Assembly (NCBI GenBank): GCA_030248195.1
Contig: JASAND010030227.1
Span: 1-64,000 of the forward strand
Reading direction: 5' to 3'
Length of the DNA stretch: 64,000 nucleotides
Source: Trissonchulus latispiculum
Lineage: Eukaryota > Nematoda > Enoplea > Enoplida > Ironidae
The position numbers and the translations under genes are program-made. Within the stretch, counting starts at the first letter, position 1. Every line of letters begins with the position of its first letter. Under the pieces are notes generated by a model. The model was not told the DNA's origin, searched no databases, and saw nothing but the letters and a program-made list of their open reading frames with translations. Of this stretch, positions 1 to 10,504 are shown one piece after another.

Positions 1-1253
1 TCAGGAGGAAATAGAAGATCGTGGGAGAGTCCTAAATTATTCTTGAATATAAATTTCCCCTATAAATGGATACGTAAAATGCGCTGGTTAGTATGAAGCA
101 CTTATCGAAGAAAACGTTTGCTAAAATAAAAGTTCGAATAAAGCTCGAGCACATACCGTAGCTGTAGGTTATTTATGAACTATAAACCAAATGTATCGTG
201 GATATGCATAATAATTTACATTTACAAACCGCGAATATGGGTTGTTCGGCGAAGCTGTGCCCATATTAATTCGCTCACAACCTAGTCCTCTTCTATTTTT
301 AACCTAGCCCCATATTAAGCATTTTAAAGACTAGTCCTCTCTTGATTTTGCAACCTCACCATCATCCATATTACTTTTTCATGCTCCAGAGGAGCATTTT
401 TATTTCTTGTTTCATTAGTGGTTTCATTAATAAATTTTAACTGTAATTAAGGTAATGCAGTTAAGCTTCAGGGAATATGAGAGTGGTCGGAATAAGTTAC
501 CTACGATTTTGCTTTGACACTAAATTACATTTCTTCACTCTCTGTTGTTTCAATTTGCAATATCAATTTGAAAATTAAAATTTGAATCTGAAGTGAACTC
601 CTTGACGACGACCGTGTAATTGCAAGTTACACACCTGCTTAATTTTTATACTAATTACTAATTATTATAATACTAATTACAGTAATATGTTATTATGATA
701 TTTTGTTAACCTATGCATCCAACAGCGTGGTTTAAGCAAAGTAAAAAATGATTAGCGGAAGGCTTCAAAAGCCTGACTGAACCAATGACAAATCAAGCTT
801 AGTGATAAAGCTTCTGCAATTATTTACAACAGCAATATTCAACAATTTGATTACAGCAAAAGGTTTGAAACGTTTCTTGGGCTAGAAGGAGCATAGCGTG
901 GAAACAGTGTTATCACGCTGCAGTGATTTGCTTGTTTGTTACTGATAAGGAAGCCGTCAAAACTTTACCATAAATGCAAACTTTAGCAAAATGCTTTGTC
1001 AGTAAACTAACGCATTAGTTTAAGCATGAATCTTGGTGAGAAATCTAGTAGGTTCTAAAAGCTATGAAACATCGAAACGAAACGTCTTTTGTACGTTGAA
1101 CTCTCAATGTAGCGCTTCTACCAAGGGCTGGTGGACCAAGAAGACTCAGTCAATAGGAATTATTCCCCTTGTATATACCCTTGAAACAACAACTAGGAGA
1201 AAAAGAGAAAGTCGGAAGTTCAGCTTTTCCACTCAGGATGGAAAGTAAGGAAT
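1..1253. other. Gene-free stretch with one dispersed repeat arm
   Basis: No coding region or RNA gene is recognisable. It probably contains part of an intron, or the 3' side, of the GH31 gene that begins at 2202 on the minus strand and runs leftward, but no second exon was found. The only recognisable part is the foldback-repeat arm at 226-425. Confidence 0.5.
226..425 (+). repeat. Arm of a dispersed foldback repeat
   Basis: This segment (CGCGAATATGGGTTGTTCGG ... ending in a poly-T tract after AGAGGAGCA) recurs at 31084-31310 and 33310-33515 on the same strand and, inverted, at 32690-32860 and, more decayed, 30640-30700. At the other sites the arms occur as inverted pairs, so this is probably the right arm of a copy whose left arm is missing or very decayed. 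Confidence 0.7.
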
Positions 1254-1327
1254 TGTCTCGGCCGAGAGTCGAACCAGGGCCCTTCCGCACTGCAGCCAGA
1301 GAGCTAATACCACTGTACCGCCGAGTC
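1254..1327 (-). tRNA. tRNA-Cys(GCA)-like sequence, probably a degenerate copy or SINE head
   Basis: Read on the minus strand, a 74-nt cloverleaf can be drawn. The acceptor stem has 6 of 7 pairs, there is an A-box-like GGTACAGTGGTATTAGC, an anticodon loop CTGCAGT with GCA at the anticodon position, and a B box GGTTCGACTCT. One T-stem and one anticodon-stem pair are mismatched and position 8 is C instead of U. A functional tRNA is possible, but the mismatches make a tRNA pseudogene or tRNA-derived SINE more likely. No tail or target duplication was seen. Confidence 0.4.
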
Positions 1328-1451
1328 ATCTGCTAAATTCAATTACCAGACTTATCAATCATTCCTATGCCTGCTTCCTCTAAACACTGTAAAGAAGTTT
1401 ATCATCCAGTCACTAATTTAATTAAACTAGATTGAACTTCATAAAACTTAC

Positions 1452-2202
1452 CATAGCTATTTCCGTCGTCCTCAAGTCCCATATAAAATGGATGAACACC
1501 GTAGAGGTTGTAGTCATTTCCTTTCGGTTTTGTATCGATGGCAAACAGGCCCCAAGACCGCCAGTTCAGATCCCGGGTAAATCGGGTATGCGAATGATCT
1601 CCGATTCCGTACACGAATTTCGACGGCAGTTTCGTGGAAATTTCCGTAAACCGCTCTCCCATATTTAGCCCAGGCAAATCTCGGGTATCAAAAATCACGG
1701 CTCCGCTAGCCTTTCGAACCACGGCAACTCCAAACGGATTTTCCACAATTAAAATTTCGTAAAGTTTGTCCAATTCTGAATTTGAATTTTCTTTCTTCTT
1801 TTTGTTCAGATAACGGTAAATGCTTTTATTGTGTTGCCTTTCTCGTTGGCTTCCTCCCAGCAGTATCCTAACTTGGCTTTCTGTGGGATAGCTAATGTCC
1901 AACGTTAGAATTGGGTAATTTTCGCCGAATAATTCCGGGGTGGGACGGCGTTTAAGCAGGCCCGAAATCCTGGCTGAGCTATTTTTTATTGTTTCCACTT
2001 CGTAACCAGGCATTTTTTCGGGGTCATCGGGGAAATAACATGAAGGTTCCTTGCTTTTCCTAGTTTCATTATTCCATAAACAACCATGTTCTGTTTCACA
2101 CAGGGCCGAATTGACATAGGTATGGCCCGGCCAGCAATTAATTTTAATTGCTGAAACTGTCCCCGATAACAGTATCACAGCAATTAGCGGTAAGTAAATC
2201 AT
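1452..2202 (-). CDS. Trefoil-domain GH31 alpha-glucosidase, first coding exon (partial)
   Basis: The exon encodes about 250 residues. The chosen start at 2202 gives a signal peptide (MIYLPLIAVILLSGTVSA). The ORF extends 41 codons further upstream, but that part is not signal-like. A P-type trefoil domain follows (cysteines in the INCWPGH, SALC, HGCLWN and PSCYF contexts), then the N-terminal beta-sandwich of glycoside hydrolase family 31, with NPFGVAVVRK, FDTRDLPGLNMGERF, YGIGDHSHTRF and the family hallmark NLYGVHPFYMGLEDDG. The frame stops making GH31 sense exactly at a splice donor, G|GTAAGT, with GT at 1451-1450. The catalytic barrel must lie in later exons to the left, outside the window or unrecognised. 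Members of this family (lysosomal GAA, sucrase-isomaltase, maltase-glucoamylase) release glucose from alpha-glucans. The signal peptide implies a secreted or lysosomal enzyme. The family assignment is secure; the substrate is not. Confidence 0.85.
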
Positions 2203-3329
2203 TGGTGGTTTCCTAGAATTGATTCCTAGAAGAAGTGAAAAAAGGAAAAATTCATGCCTGCTAAAGGTGAACCCAAACAGAGCACATTCCAACATTGGGT
2301 GGTTTATTTCAAATTTGAAACGCAAAACGCTTGGATGGACTATCTAAAAATGAGCAAAGAATATCTACATAATTTACAAATTTTGCCAAAAACTTAAAAA
2401 AATACTGTCAAACCTTCAGCGAATTTTAATGTTCTTCTGACAAATGTTAAAGTTTCAATTACGCTGAAGCTCCGGAATTTTTTGAGGAAGCTCCGCCTGC
2501 AATTGGGTACTAATGAAACGCCACTTTTTTGCGATTTACAGTATAATTAGCGGTATAAAAACATGTGAGTATACTAGAGTTTACATTAAACCGCAAAAAT
2601 TGGTGTTATCAAGTGTGGTAAAAGCGTCAAAATTTTGCAGTTTGATAAATTCCGTTTCTTGACACTTTTACATTCTCTACAATTTACATTTACTCCAGTC
2701 GATTATAACATTAACTTTAACCCTAAATAGAAAGTAAAGCAAGAAAGTAATGAAACCATGAAATGCTGTAATGAAAAGTTAAAATATATTTCATGCTAGG
2801 TCACAAGATTGGTGGTATCTGTTGTAGCGATTGCTTTTGAAACAATAAAATTGCTGCTTCAAAACAAAGATAAGACAAACAATAATGCAACTGCCTTGCC
2901 TTGCCCTACAACCATTATTACATAAAAATTGCTAGAATCGGTGCGATTAGGTGTCAGCTAAAATGAAATTTGATTCTTACACAACTTTTTGGTCGGCTCA
3001 ACCAAATTTCTGGTAATAAAGACTGGAAAAACTACGCACGAAGTTTTATATCTGGTTCATGCCAATAGTTTTATCCCCGTTTGCATAATTTCATATCCAC
3101 ACCCTTCTATTGTTGATTTCCCCTGGTTTATTCTTGCCCCCCTCTGTATCTAGTTACTATTGTTTTGTCGGGTAGCCCGATAATTTTGTTGTCCCCCTCT
3201 GGGTAGCCCAGACGGGAAATTGCTATTGTGTTCCCCCTGTTTGCGTTCATTAAAGTGCTCAGTTGTCCTTTACCTTATTTAGCCTAATTTTACTAACTGT
3301 TTTCATCTAGACTTTGATCTCATAATTAG
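2203..3329. other. Upstream region of the GH31 gene, nothing recognised
   Basis: A+T-rich sequence without a supported gene. It should contain the promoter of the minus-strand GH31 gene, but no clear TATA box was picked out. A C/T-rich stretch near 3110-3250 has repeated CCCCCTCTG-like words of unknown meaning. Confidence 0.4.
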
Positions 3330-3665
3330 CTAGTTAGAACTATGAAAATAGCCCGCGGTTTGTTTATATTTGAGCCTAAATTCCCAGTTGTGTGTCCCCC
3401 AACCTTCGTTTGGCGCCTTGTTGGTGTCACCCAACATTATCCAGCTTTCCCTTGGCGAGGCAAGTCGGTGGGTTTGAGAGCCGTCTGCACTAAAGATCTC
3501 CACCCGCAGTCGACAGTTAGCGTCCATTGCGCTCAGTCCTAGGTAGAGGTGTTGAGTTGTTGATTTAATTGCCGGCTCACCCATTACACTAATGCAAAAT
3601 ATTACTCTCACCGAAAGCATTATGAAAAATTTCTGCTCAAAGAAAATGTTTTTCTGTAGGTACAA
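3330..3665 (-). CDS. Hypothetical ORF of about 100 codons
   Basis: An open frame of 111 codons whose more plausible start is the internal Met of MLSVRVIFCISVMGEP. The body (LYLGLSAMDANCRLRVEIFS, then RESWIMLGDTNKAPNEGWGT) has a protein-like composition with alternating hydrophobic residues, as in a beta-sandwich, but I do not recognise a family. It lies 75 bp downstream of the decayed Polinton-type polymerase on the same strand, so it may belong to that relic. It could equally be chance. No promoter or splice signal decides this. Confidence 0.22.
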   Translation of the reverse strand: MYLQKNIFFEQKFFIMLSVRVIFCISVMGEPAIKSTTQHLYLGLSAMDANCRLRVEIFSADGSQTHRLASPRESWIMLGDTNKAPNEGWGTHNWEFRLKYKQTAGYFHSSN

Positions 3666-3740
3666 CTTTTGTAGGTATAGTTCGGTCTACACGCAGGGGT
3701 AACAAAAGAGAACTTCTTTGACTTAAGGTGCTGGTTTCCT

Positions 3741-5275
3741 TTAGGGGATTTTTGACTCGTACGGCTTTAATCCTTTACGTAAATGGCTAAAACTTAGGAA
3801 ATAACCTATTTCCGTGCTCTTTAGCATTCTGGGACCAGTCCAAAAAAAAGTGAATTTGACCCACTGCCACTTTGGTTTATTCAGCTTTTCTTGGTATTCC
3901 TCTCCCCATTTTATAGCCATCTGTAAGAATTGTTCCACGGGATTTGCCGATCTGACAGTGTATGTTCTTCCAAGGGAGTGGTTGTCGGGACAGCAACCAA
4001 ATATTTCAACCATTCCGAATCCGCACGGGGTATGTACGTGGAGAGATGTCGTGGATTGGAAAGACATGTATCCAGTTTTTCAAGTATACATTCAAAGTCT
4101 GCATAGGCCAAGTACGGTTAACGTTGCATCTTATGAAAATTGGTAAATTTCAACAATTTTTTATCCGCCGTTGGCATCTCGACTACGTCCAGATCGGGGT
4201 TTTGGCAACGTTCAATGTGATCATTTCTCTTTGACTCGGAATAAAACAAACAGAGGCAGCGGTGGCACTGGAAATGTTTAGATCCGTGACTGCGCTCTGT
4301 GTTGAAAAATTTTCAGGATCCTTGACTAGACAGTAGTGTTGATTCTTCAACAGAAGAAGAGAAAGTGATGAACCGTATCCTTTCGGTCGGTCAAATGAAG
4401 AATGTTCAAGGATTCATCATAGCCGTAGACGTTTAGTGAAATACGGTTTAGTCGTTCAAACTTTGGGATATCATCGAGTTTTACAGGAAATGAAATACCT
4501 GCAAAATTGAGTTCGCCACAGTACCGCTCATAATGAGAAACTCGTTGAGGATTGTTTTCAACAGGATGTAATCCTGCTAATACTGCCCACATAAAACATT
4601 TGTCGTCCTGATTTTGATGTTCAAAATGGCCTTTTTTGATTGTAGCTTAGGAGGTAGTGGGATATAAATTTTCCCCTTTACAGGTTCATATTTAGTCATG
4701 TGAATATCTAAGGTAACAATGACACAAACAACCCATCCAGATATTCTTCAGCCTTCTGACTAATATATTTGAATGAGTCCAGTATTGCAGCACCAATATT
4801 TTTCCGACTGCACAGCTTTTGTACCGTACTATGAAAGTAGCAGGTTATTGTTTCTGTAGTTCAGTGGCTTTCTCGAAAGTTATTTTAAGATAAGGTCAAA
4901 CTTGATATAGTATAAAGATTCCAAAACCCGTTCAATACATCTCTTCAACTCAACATGACCACTTTTATAAAAAAACCACAAATCATTCCATTCTACAATA
5001 CTTACTAGTTAAAAACAGTGAACATTTTTATACTTGGCAGTCAATTTTTCAATGAAAGCTACAGTAGACTTGGTTTTGCGTCTTGGAATAACCCCTGGAC
5101 TAATCACACGGACGCCGGTGTGACACAGTGAGTGTTACTCATATCCTGACGTCTCTTAAAAGGTTTGCCACAAGACGGACACTGGTGTGGACGAATGTTA
5201 TCGTGAACTTGCCTTATGTGAGAGTTAAGGTTGCTTTGACGAGTAAAAAAATTTACCACAAATAGTACAAATCAT
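3741..5275 (-). pseudogene. Decayed protein-primed DNA polymerase B of Polinton/adintovirus type (N-terminal half)
   Basis: Minus-strand translation shows, in order but in shifting frames with stops: C2H2-finger remnants near 5150-5260 (HQCPSCGKPFKRRQDM); the pre-exonuclease signature near 4560-4690 (IYIPLPPKLQSKKAILNIK, then CFMWAVLAGLHPV); FPVKLDDIPKFERLNRISLN at about 4430-4490; a second Cys/His cluster near 4200-4260; the exonuclease I motif YADFECIL at about 4085-4110; and the following HTPCGFGMVEI segment near 4000-4030. This order is typical of the polymerases of Polintons/Mavericks and adintoviruses. The palm motifs (SLYP, DTD) are absent, so only the front half survives. Several frameshifts and stops make it non-functional. 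The polymerase-like part ends near 3740. Together with the innexin-like gene at 11.7 kb it may be one relic split by the Penelope-like insertion. Family assignment is by motif reading only. Confidence 0.65.
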
Positions 5276-6360
5276 GACTTACGGTAGATTCCAGCCAAAT
5301 TCGTTGAAATAAGAAATATAGGGATAATTATCTAGAGAATAAATCAGAACAAACTGTCAATAACACTAATAATAATAATAATAATAATCACTGAGCAATA
5401 AATGTAACAAATGATACCAGCAAAACTTACGAACAGTAAATCCAAACGTTGCCCAGTAGATTATGAAAGAAAACTGATGCAGAGCTGAGATTCTGTTTGT
5501 TTAAATACCTCCTTTCCGAAGTTGATTTATTACCAAGCCAAATTAGCTGAATCAGCGTTCGTACAATTCCGTTACAGTGGCGATGTCAGCTGTAATTGCT
5601 TTTGGGGTTGCACGATCACTAGAAAAACTAGCTGCACCCCGGTACTTGTCCTTTGCATATTTTTGCCTAGTGCCAACCTGTATCGAAAATTTTGTTTTTA
5701 CTGCCGTTACAGCCTGGTACATGATCCATGACTAACCAAAATTTTGCTTAATTTAACAACAATGAACAGCTGCATTCAATTCAGTTACAGTTACGAGCAT
5801 GCACCACATGAATCAAGTGGTTGACATCGTGAAAAGTACCGTTCAGGGTTTTGCTATACTTTATCATTTGGATATCACTGTAACGGTTAGTGGGACGATT
5901 AGCCCAAATTCAGATTAACCAAATTGTTATCGTTTTATCTGGAATTAGTTTAACCAAAACGTAACGATTAGTGGGAAGATTAGCCCAAATTCAGATTAAC
6001 CAAAATAGTTACTGTTACGATTACCTGAAATTAGTTTAACCAAATATGAAAGATTGACCGAAATTGATGAGAAAAGATTACGCAATTTTTGTAAATTATA
6101 TATGTTTCTACGTCATTACCTAACATATTAGAATGACAGGTAGCAGGTTACATAGTTACATACATTTAGTTTGAGTTATTGTTACATTTACGTAATCAAC
6201 GAAATGTTACAAGAACAATTTATAATGAAATTACGTAAGCATTAATGTGGGTTACAGTAAAATAGTTCCATTACGTATTCAATGGTGACAGCAGTTACAG
6301 TAAATGAATCAGTTACAGTTAATATTAAAAAGGGTTTTAATATTAACTTAAATAGTAACT
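5276..6360. other. Intergenic stretch with a short tandem duplication
   Basis: No supported gene. Small open frames here have no recognisable domains. It contains an (AAT)n run near 5370-5387 and the tandem repeat at 5878-6047. Confidence 0.5.
5878..6047. repeat. Tandem duplication of a unit of about 83 bp
   Basis: Two head-to-tail copies of a unit starting GTAACGGTTAGTGGGA/GTAACGATTAGTGGGA and containing AGCCCAAATTCAGATTAACC and AATTAGTTTAACCAAA. The copies differ at several positions, so the duplication is not recent. Confidence 0.7.
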
Positions 6361-7166
6361 TGGGCTTTTGCCCCCTGTAACTTGGGCTTTTGCCCCCTGT
6401 AACTTAATGGGCTTTCCCGCCCGTCATCTTTTCTAGTTCACTCTGCACGGTCCGCTTCAAACGTTTTAATTTGTAAAATTGGAAAGTCTTATTATTTCTA
6501 CGTTTGGATTTCTTATCTTTTTGCTTTCCAAATATCCAAGTAATCTGAAACGGGTAGGATTAGGCTCGATGTACTCAGGTCATCCTACGGGATGGCTGGC
6601 CTAACCAGTACATACGTTTACAAATATTTTTTAAAAAAAGTACTGGATCTCTCTGATGATGAGTACTTCAGGTCCTAATCCCGCTCTGACCTATATGCTT
6701 TATAGGTCAACCCTTCAGGTTTAAACTTACAATTGGTCAGGGCCTGAGGAATTAGGGCCGAAAGACTTTGACCAATTGTGTAAGCAACAAATTCACAAAA
6801 ATCCCATTTCTTTGCGTGCTTCGCAAAGTAAAGTATTTATTTGATTGTAGTTAATTGTATTTTTATATATACTTAATAATATCCTGTATTGTCTGTAATA
6901 CTTGGTTGTTAAATTGTATTGTATTGTATTGCTAACCTTTAAAAATTCTCTACATTTTGGTATATTCAACATCCAATCTGAGTTGGTAAAGTGTTGTGCA
7001 CCGTTTTTCTTATTTCAGTAGTTTCAAATTTTGCTGTATACGGTCTTTGTTATTGTATAATTTTCTTGATTATCCCCTATATCTAATAAATGTAATGTCT
7101 ATAATATTCTGTTGTACATGGTCTGTTTATTAGTTCATTGCAGATAATCCTAACCTCTTGTTTCCT
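6361..7166 (+). repeat. Upstream pseudo-LTR of the Penelope-like element
   Basis: It starts with two copies of a 22-bp unit (CTTGGGCTTTTGCCCCCTGT) that can fold as GGGC/GCCC, then runs through TAATGGGCTTTCCCGCCCGT to CCTAACCTCTTGTTTCC. It matches 10505-11326 almost base for base, with small indels. The 6600-6790 part holds several inverted repeats, also kept in the other copy. Confidence 0.85.
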
Positions 7167-7451
7167 TTTATGTGGCCTATACTTCCGGTGGCCCTAGAGC
7201 GAGCTCTTCCCCGGGGGTTATGGCTTGCGTGGTCTATCCACGCATTAGTCTTAGTTTTCAAGTTTTAAGTTCTCTGCGATGTTTGTACTTTTGTATCTTT
7301 GGGGTATTGTCGCACTATTTTTATGTTCTCTTTTTTATATTATGTTTTGTGACTTACGTGTTAATTACTATACTTTAATCAATGCACAAACTGTTTTGGT
7401 CCTCCAGGTGCCCAAAACCACGATTTTTGACTACGACATGGACCTGAACGT

Positions 7452-10349
7452 ATGATCCAGTTTTTTGTTACTTTATTAATTATGACAAGTCCACTTACAA
7501 TTAATGCCTCCACGGGCTCTGTAGCGGGGGAGGAGGATATAAGCCCGATCGTTGCTCTTATGGATTCGGCCTCGGAACGCTCTTACAATCGGGTGCCCCG
7601 GAGGGCAGATCCTCACTCAACTAATGTGGACCCAGCTACGGTGTCTGGAACAGGTGCATGTATAACAGACCAAACGGCACGTCCAAAAGTCGGTCGTATT
7701 TGTAATAAGCGCAGATGTGTGATTTGTAAGGTTTTCGATACTGGAAACACCTTCAAAGGTTATTATAGTAATATTTCATATGATATAGTAATTAATGATA
7801 GTAACACATACGTAGATTGTCAGACAGAAAATGTTGTTTATCTCATTACATGTGAACAGTGTGGACTACAGTATGTTGGTGAAACTGGTAGGATGCTTAA
7901 ACGGCGTGCCTCAGAGCATATGTATAATATCAAAAATCCTTTTAAATCCTGTAAAAGATTAGCAGCTCACTTTAACATTGGTAACTGTAGAACATTTAAA
8001 ATTAAAATTATCGAAAAAATAAATGATGGGTTTGATAAAAGGACTACTAATTTACATAGACGAGTGCGTGAGGCATACTGGATACGTAAACTTAAAACTA
8101 AATTTCCGTATGGTATGAATGATATGTTAAAAGGTGAAAATGTAAATGTAAGTACCTATGAAAATCTAATAGTTAACGATTATAAAAATAACAGGCGAAG
8201 TAAAACAAATCGCCTCAATAAAAGGGTAAACTATATTTGTCCTGGAGAAATAAACAGGTTGTACGAGGATGATAGTACGCATAAATTTATCTATGATTTC
8301 ATAAATAAAGCCAATAAGGCACAGGTTAAATCTATTATTCAAGTAAACGAGTATAATATTAATCACCGTAAATATGAATTAATACGGGATATGTGTGAAG
8401 GAAAGCTAAATTTAATCAAAAATAATGTTGTGCGTAAAAAACCTAGACAGGAATGCATAGTTTTAAAGTATGATTGTATTATCGATAAAATAAACTTCAA
8501 TAAAATCTTTAAGGATAACATTGATAACTGGCCTTATAAGAATATTAAGGTAAACGCGCCGCAACCTCGGATATATTATCAGTATGATCGTCCCATAAGT
8601 AGTTTAATATATAATTATCGACAAACTATAAATGAAGTTAATGTGGATGACTTTGTTCAACAATTTTTAGATAATAAATTAGAATGTGGTTGTCATCTAA
8701 GTACATATAAAGATGGATATCATAATCATATAATTACAGGAAATTTAAGTGTTATTAATGATCCGTCTGTCGCAACCATTCTTAAGTATGGACCTAAGTA
8801 CAGGTTTTATAAAAAGGTAAACAAAGATAATATTTATAACGATATATCTCATGCATTCGGAATGTATGTGAAAAAGTTAAATAAAAAATATAGATGGAAT
8901 ATAGATAATCTTATTAAATGGTCGAATAACATATTAAAAATAATTAAACAAAAACTTTATTCCCTCCCTGAATCGCCTAACCATGATGGTAGAATATATA
9001 ATGAATTTAAATGTAAAATCAAAAGACTTCAAGATAAATACGTGTTTTGTCCTGTAGATAAAGCTAATCAAAACATAGCTATTATTTGCAAGAATTACTA
9101 TATATATTCAGTACTTAAGGAACTAGGTATTCTGTCAGTACATAACAATAACACTTATACCAGGGTGTTACAATCAATTAATTCAATCACTGGTAGTATT
9201 CAAAATTACTGTCGTTCCAACAATATCCCCAATAACAGCATAAGTCAGCTACCTCATATTTATTTAATACCTAAGTTCCATAAATCACCTATCAAATTTC
9301 GAACTATTATTGCAAGTTGTAATGCTGTAACTAAACCTTTATCGGTATATATTGATAAAGCACTGTCTCTTATTAAAATAAGTAGACAAAAATATGGCAA
9401 GTTGCTTAAACATGTAGCTCATTGTAACCCATATTGGATAATAGATAATAACCAGCCAATACTAGATACATTAAAAAAGTTAAATTCTACTGATAACCTA
9501 AAAACTATAAACACATATGATTTTACTACATTATATACTAACTTAAAACACGAAACCATAATATCTTCATTAGACAAGTTAATTTATACAACCATGCGAA
9601 ACCCTATGCACTTAACTTATACTGGTATGCGCTGGGGAATAGGACTTGATAATAACACTGTTACGTACACTAAACTTATGGAACACATCAAGTTCCTACT
9701 AGATAATCTGTACTTCACTTGCGGTAATTACGTGTTCAAGCAAATTGTAGGTATACCTATGGGTAGCAATGCTGCTCCTAATATAGCTAATTTGGTCCTT
9801 CATGAAATGGAGCATAGGTATGTAATTAATAACAAAAATGACTGTAATACAAAGTTACTGGAACATGCTAAAAGGTACATAGATGACCTAACATTGGTTA
9901 TGGATCATAATTATTTTGAATCCATTCAACATAATATGTATCCTGCTGAACTTGAATTAAATAAAGTTAATACATCGAATTCTGCTGCAGAGGTATTAGA
10001 TCTTAGCATAAGCATTATTAACAATAAGTTTGTAACTAAGCTGTATGATAAAAGAGATGATTTTCCGTTTCTTATTAATAGATTTCCAGCTATGGGATCA
10101 AACATATCTCCTAGAATTATAGAAAATACAGTTAACTGCCAAATATCTCGTAGCTTTAAAATATGCGATGACTTCAGTGACTTCATTGATAACGTTGATA
10201 AAATAAAAAATACACTAATAGATAGAGGTTACTCCCATAAATCAATAAAACGCATGCTACGTAACTCTACCCTTAAAAACAGTGACATTAAAACTGCAAT
10301 ATCCTCAAATATAGCAGATAAATTAAAACTATTAAACGCCATCTCATAA
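7452..10349 (+). CDS. GIY-YIG endonuclease / reverse transcriptase of a Penelope-like element
   Basis: A 965-residue intact ORF. A Cys-rich knuckle (CNKRRCVIC, residues 84-92) precedes the GIY-YIG nuclease at about 128-225. The nuclease has VVYLITCEQC for GIY, QYVGETGR for YIG followed by the conserved Arg, and a Glu in RREAYWIRKLKT-like context near 207. A long linker leads to the reverse transcriptase. RT features are PVDKANQN at about 533 (the DKG-like motif, with Ala for Gly), LPHIYLIPKFHKSPIKFRTI at about 600, YDFTTLYTNL at 689 (catalytic Asp), GIPMGSNAAPNIANL at about 767 and RYIDDLTLV at about 807 (catalytic DD). All RT catalytic aspartates are present. The protein would nick target DNA and reverse-transcribe the element RNA in the nucleus. 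The ATG at 7452 is the first in frame; a start a few codons later is possible. No internal stop or frameshift was seen, so it may be active. Confidence 0.9.
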   Translation: MIQFFVTLLIMTSPLTINASTGSVAGEEDISPIVALMDSASERSYNRVPRRADPHSTNVDPATVSGTGACITDQTARPKVGRICNKRRCVICKVFDTGNTFKGYYSNISYDIVINDSNTYVDCQTENVVYLITCEQCGLQYVGETGRMLKRRASEHMYNIKNPFKSCKRLAAHFNIGNCRTFKIKIIEKINDGFDKRTTNLHRRVREAYWIRKLKTKFPYGMNDMLKGENVNVSTYENLIVNDYKNNRRSKTNRLNKRVNYICPGEINRLYEDDSTHKFIYDFINKANKAQVKSIIQVNEYNINHRKYELIRDMCEGKLNLIKNNVVRKKPRQECIVLKYDCIIDKINFNKIFKDNIDNWPYKNIKVNAPQPRIYYQYDRPISSLIYNYRQTINEVNVDDFVQQFLDNKLECGCHLSTYKDGYHNHIITGNLSVINDPSVATILKYGPKYRFYKKVNKDNIYNDISHAFGMYVKKLNKKYRWNIDNLIKWSNNILKIIKQKLYSLPESPNHDGRIYNEFKCKIKRLQDKYVFCPVDKANQNIAIICKNYYIYSVLKELGILSVHNNNTYTRVLQSINSITGSIQNYCRSNNIPNNSISQLPHIYLIPKFHKSPIKFRTIIASCNAVTKPLSVYIDKALSLIKISRQKYGKLLKHVAHCNPYWIIDNNQPILDTLKKLNSTDNLKTINTYDFTTLYTNLKHETIISSLDKLIYTTMRNPMHLTYTGMRWGIGLDNNTVTYTKLMEHIKFLLDNLYFTCGNYVFKQIVGIPMGSNAAPNIANLVLHEMEHRYVINNKNDCNTKLLEHAKRYIDDLTLVMDHNYFESIQHNMYPAELELNKVNTSNSAAEVLDLSISIINNKFVTKLYDKRDDFPFLINRFPAMGSNISPRIIENTVNCQISRSFKICDDFSDFIDNVDKIKNTLIDRGYSHKSIKRMLRNSTLKNSDIKTAISSNIADKLKLLNAIS

Positions 10350-10504
10350 CTCGTGATGTCTTTTTGTTTACAGAATCTCATGTTTTCCTATTTTTGTATA
10401 TTGTTTGTTTAGTATTATTTTTGTTTCATTTATTCTCTTGATGTACTGCTTTGTGTCACTGTAACTACACCATCAAGCTTGCACTTCAACTATGCACTAT
10501 AATC

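Noticed and set aside
6590..6800. Hammerhead ribozyme in the pseudo-LTR (CTGATGA and GAAA words)
   Set aside because: The sequence after CTGATGA does not begin the stem II expected there, and the arms before it do not pair with sequence after the GAAA. Only the words fit, not the geometry, so it is kept as an unnamed fold.
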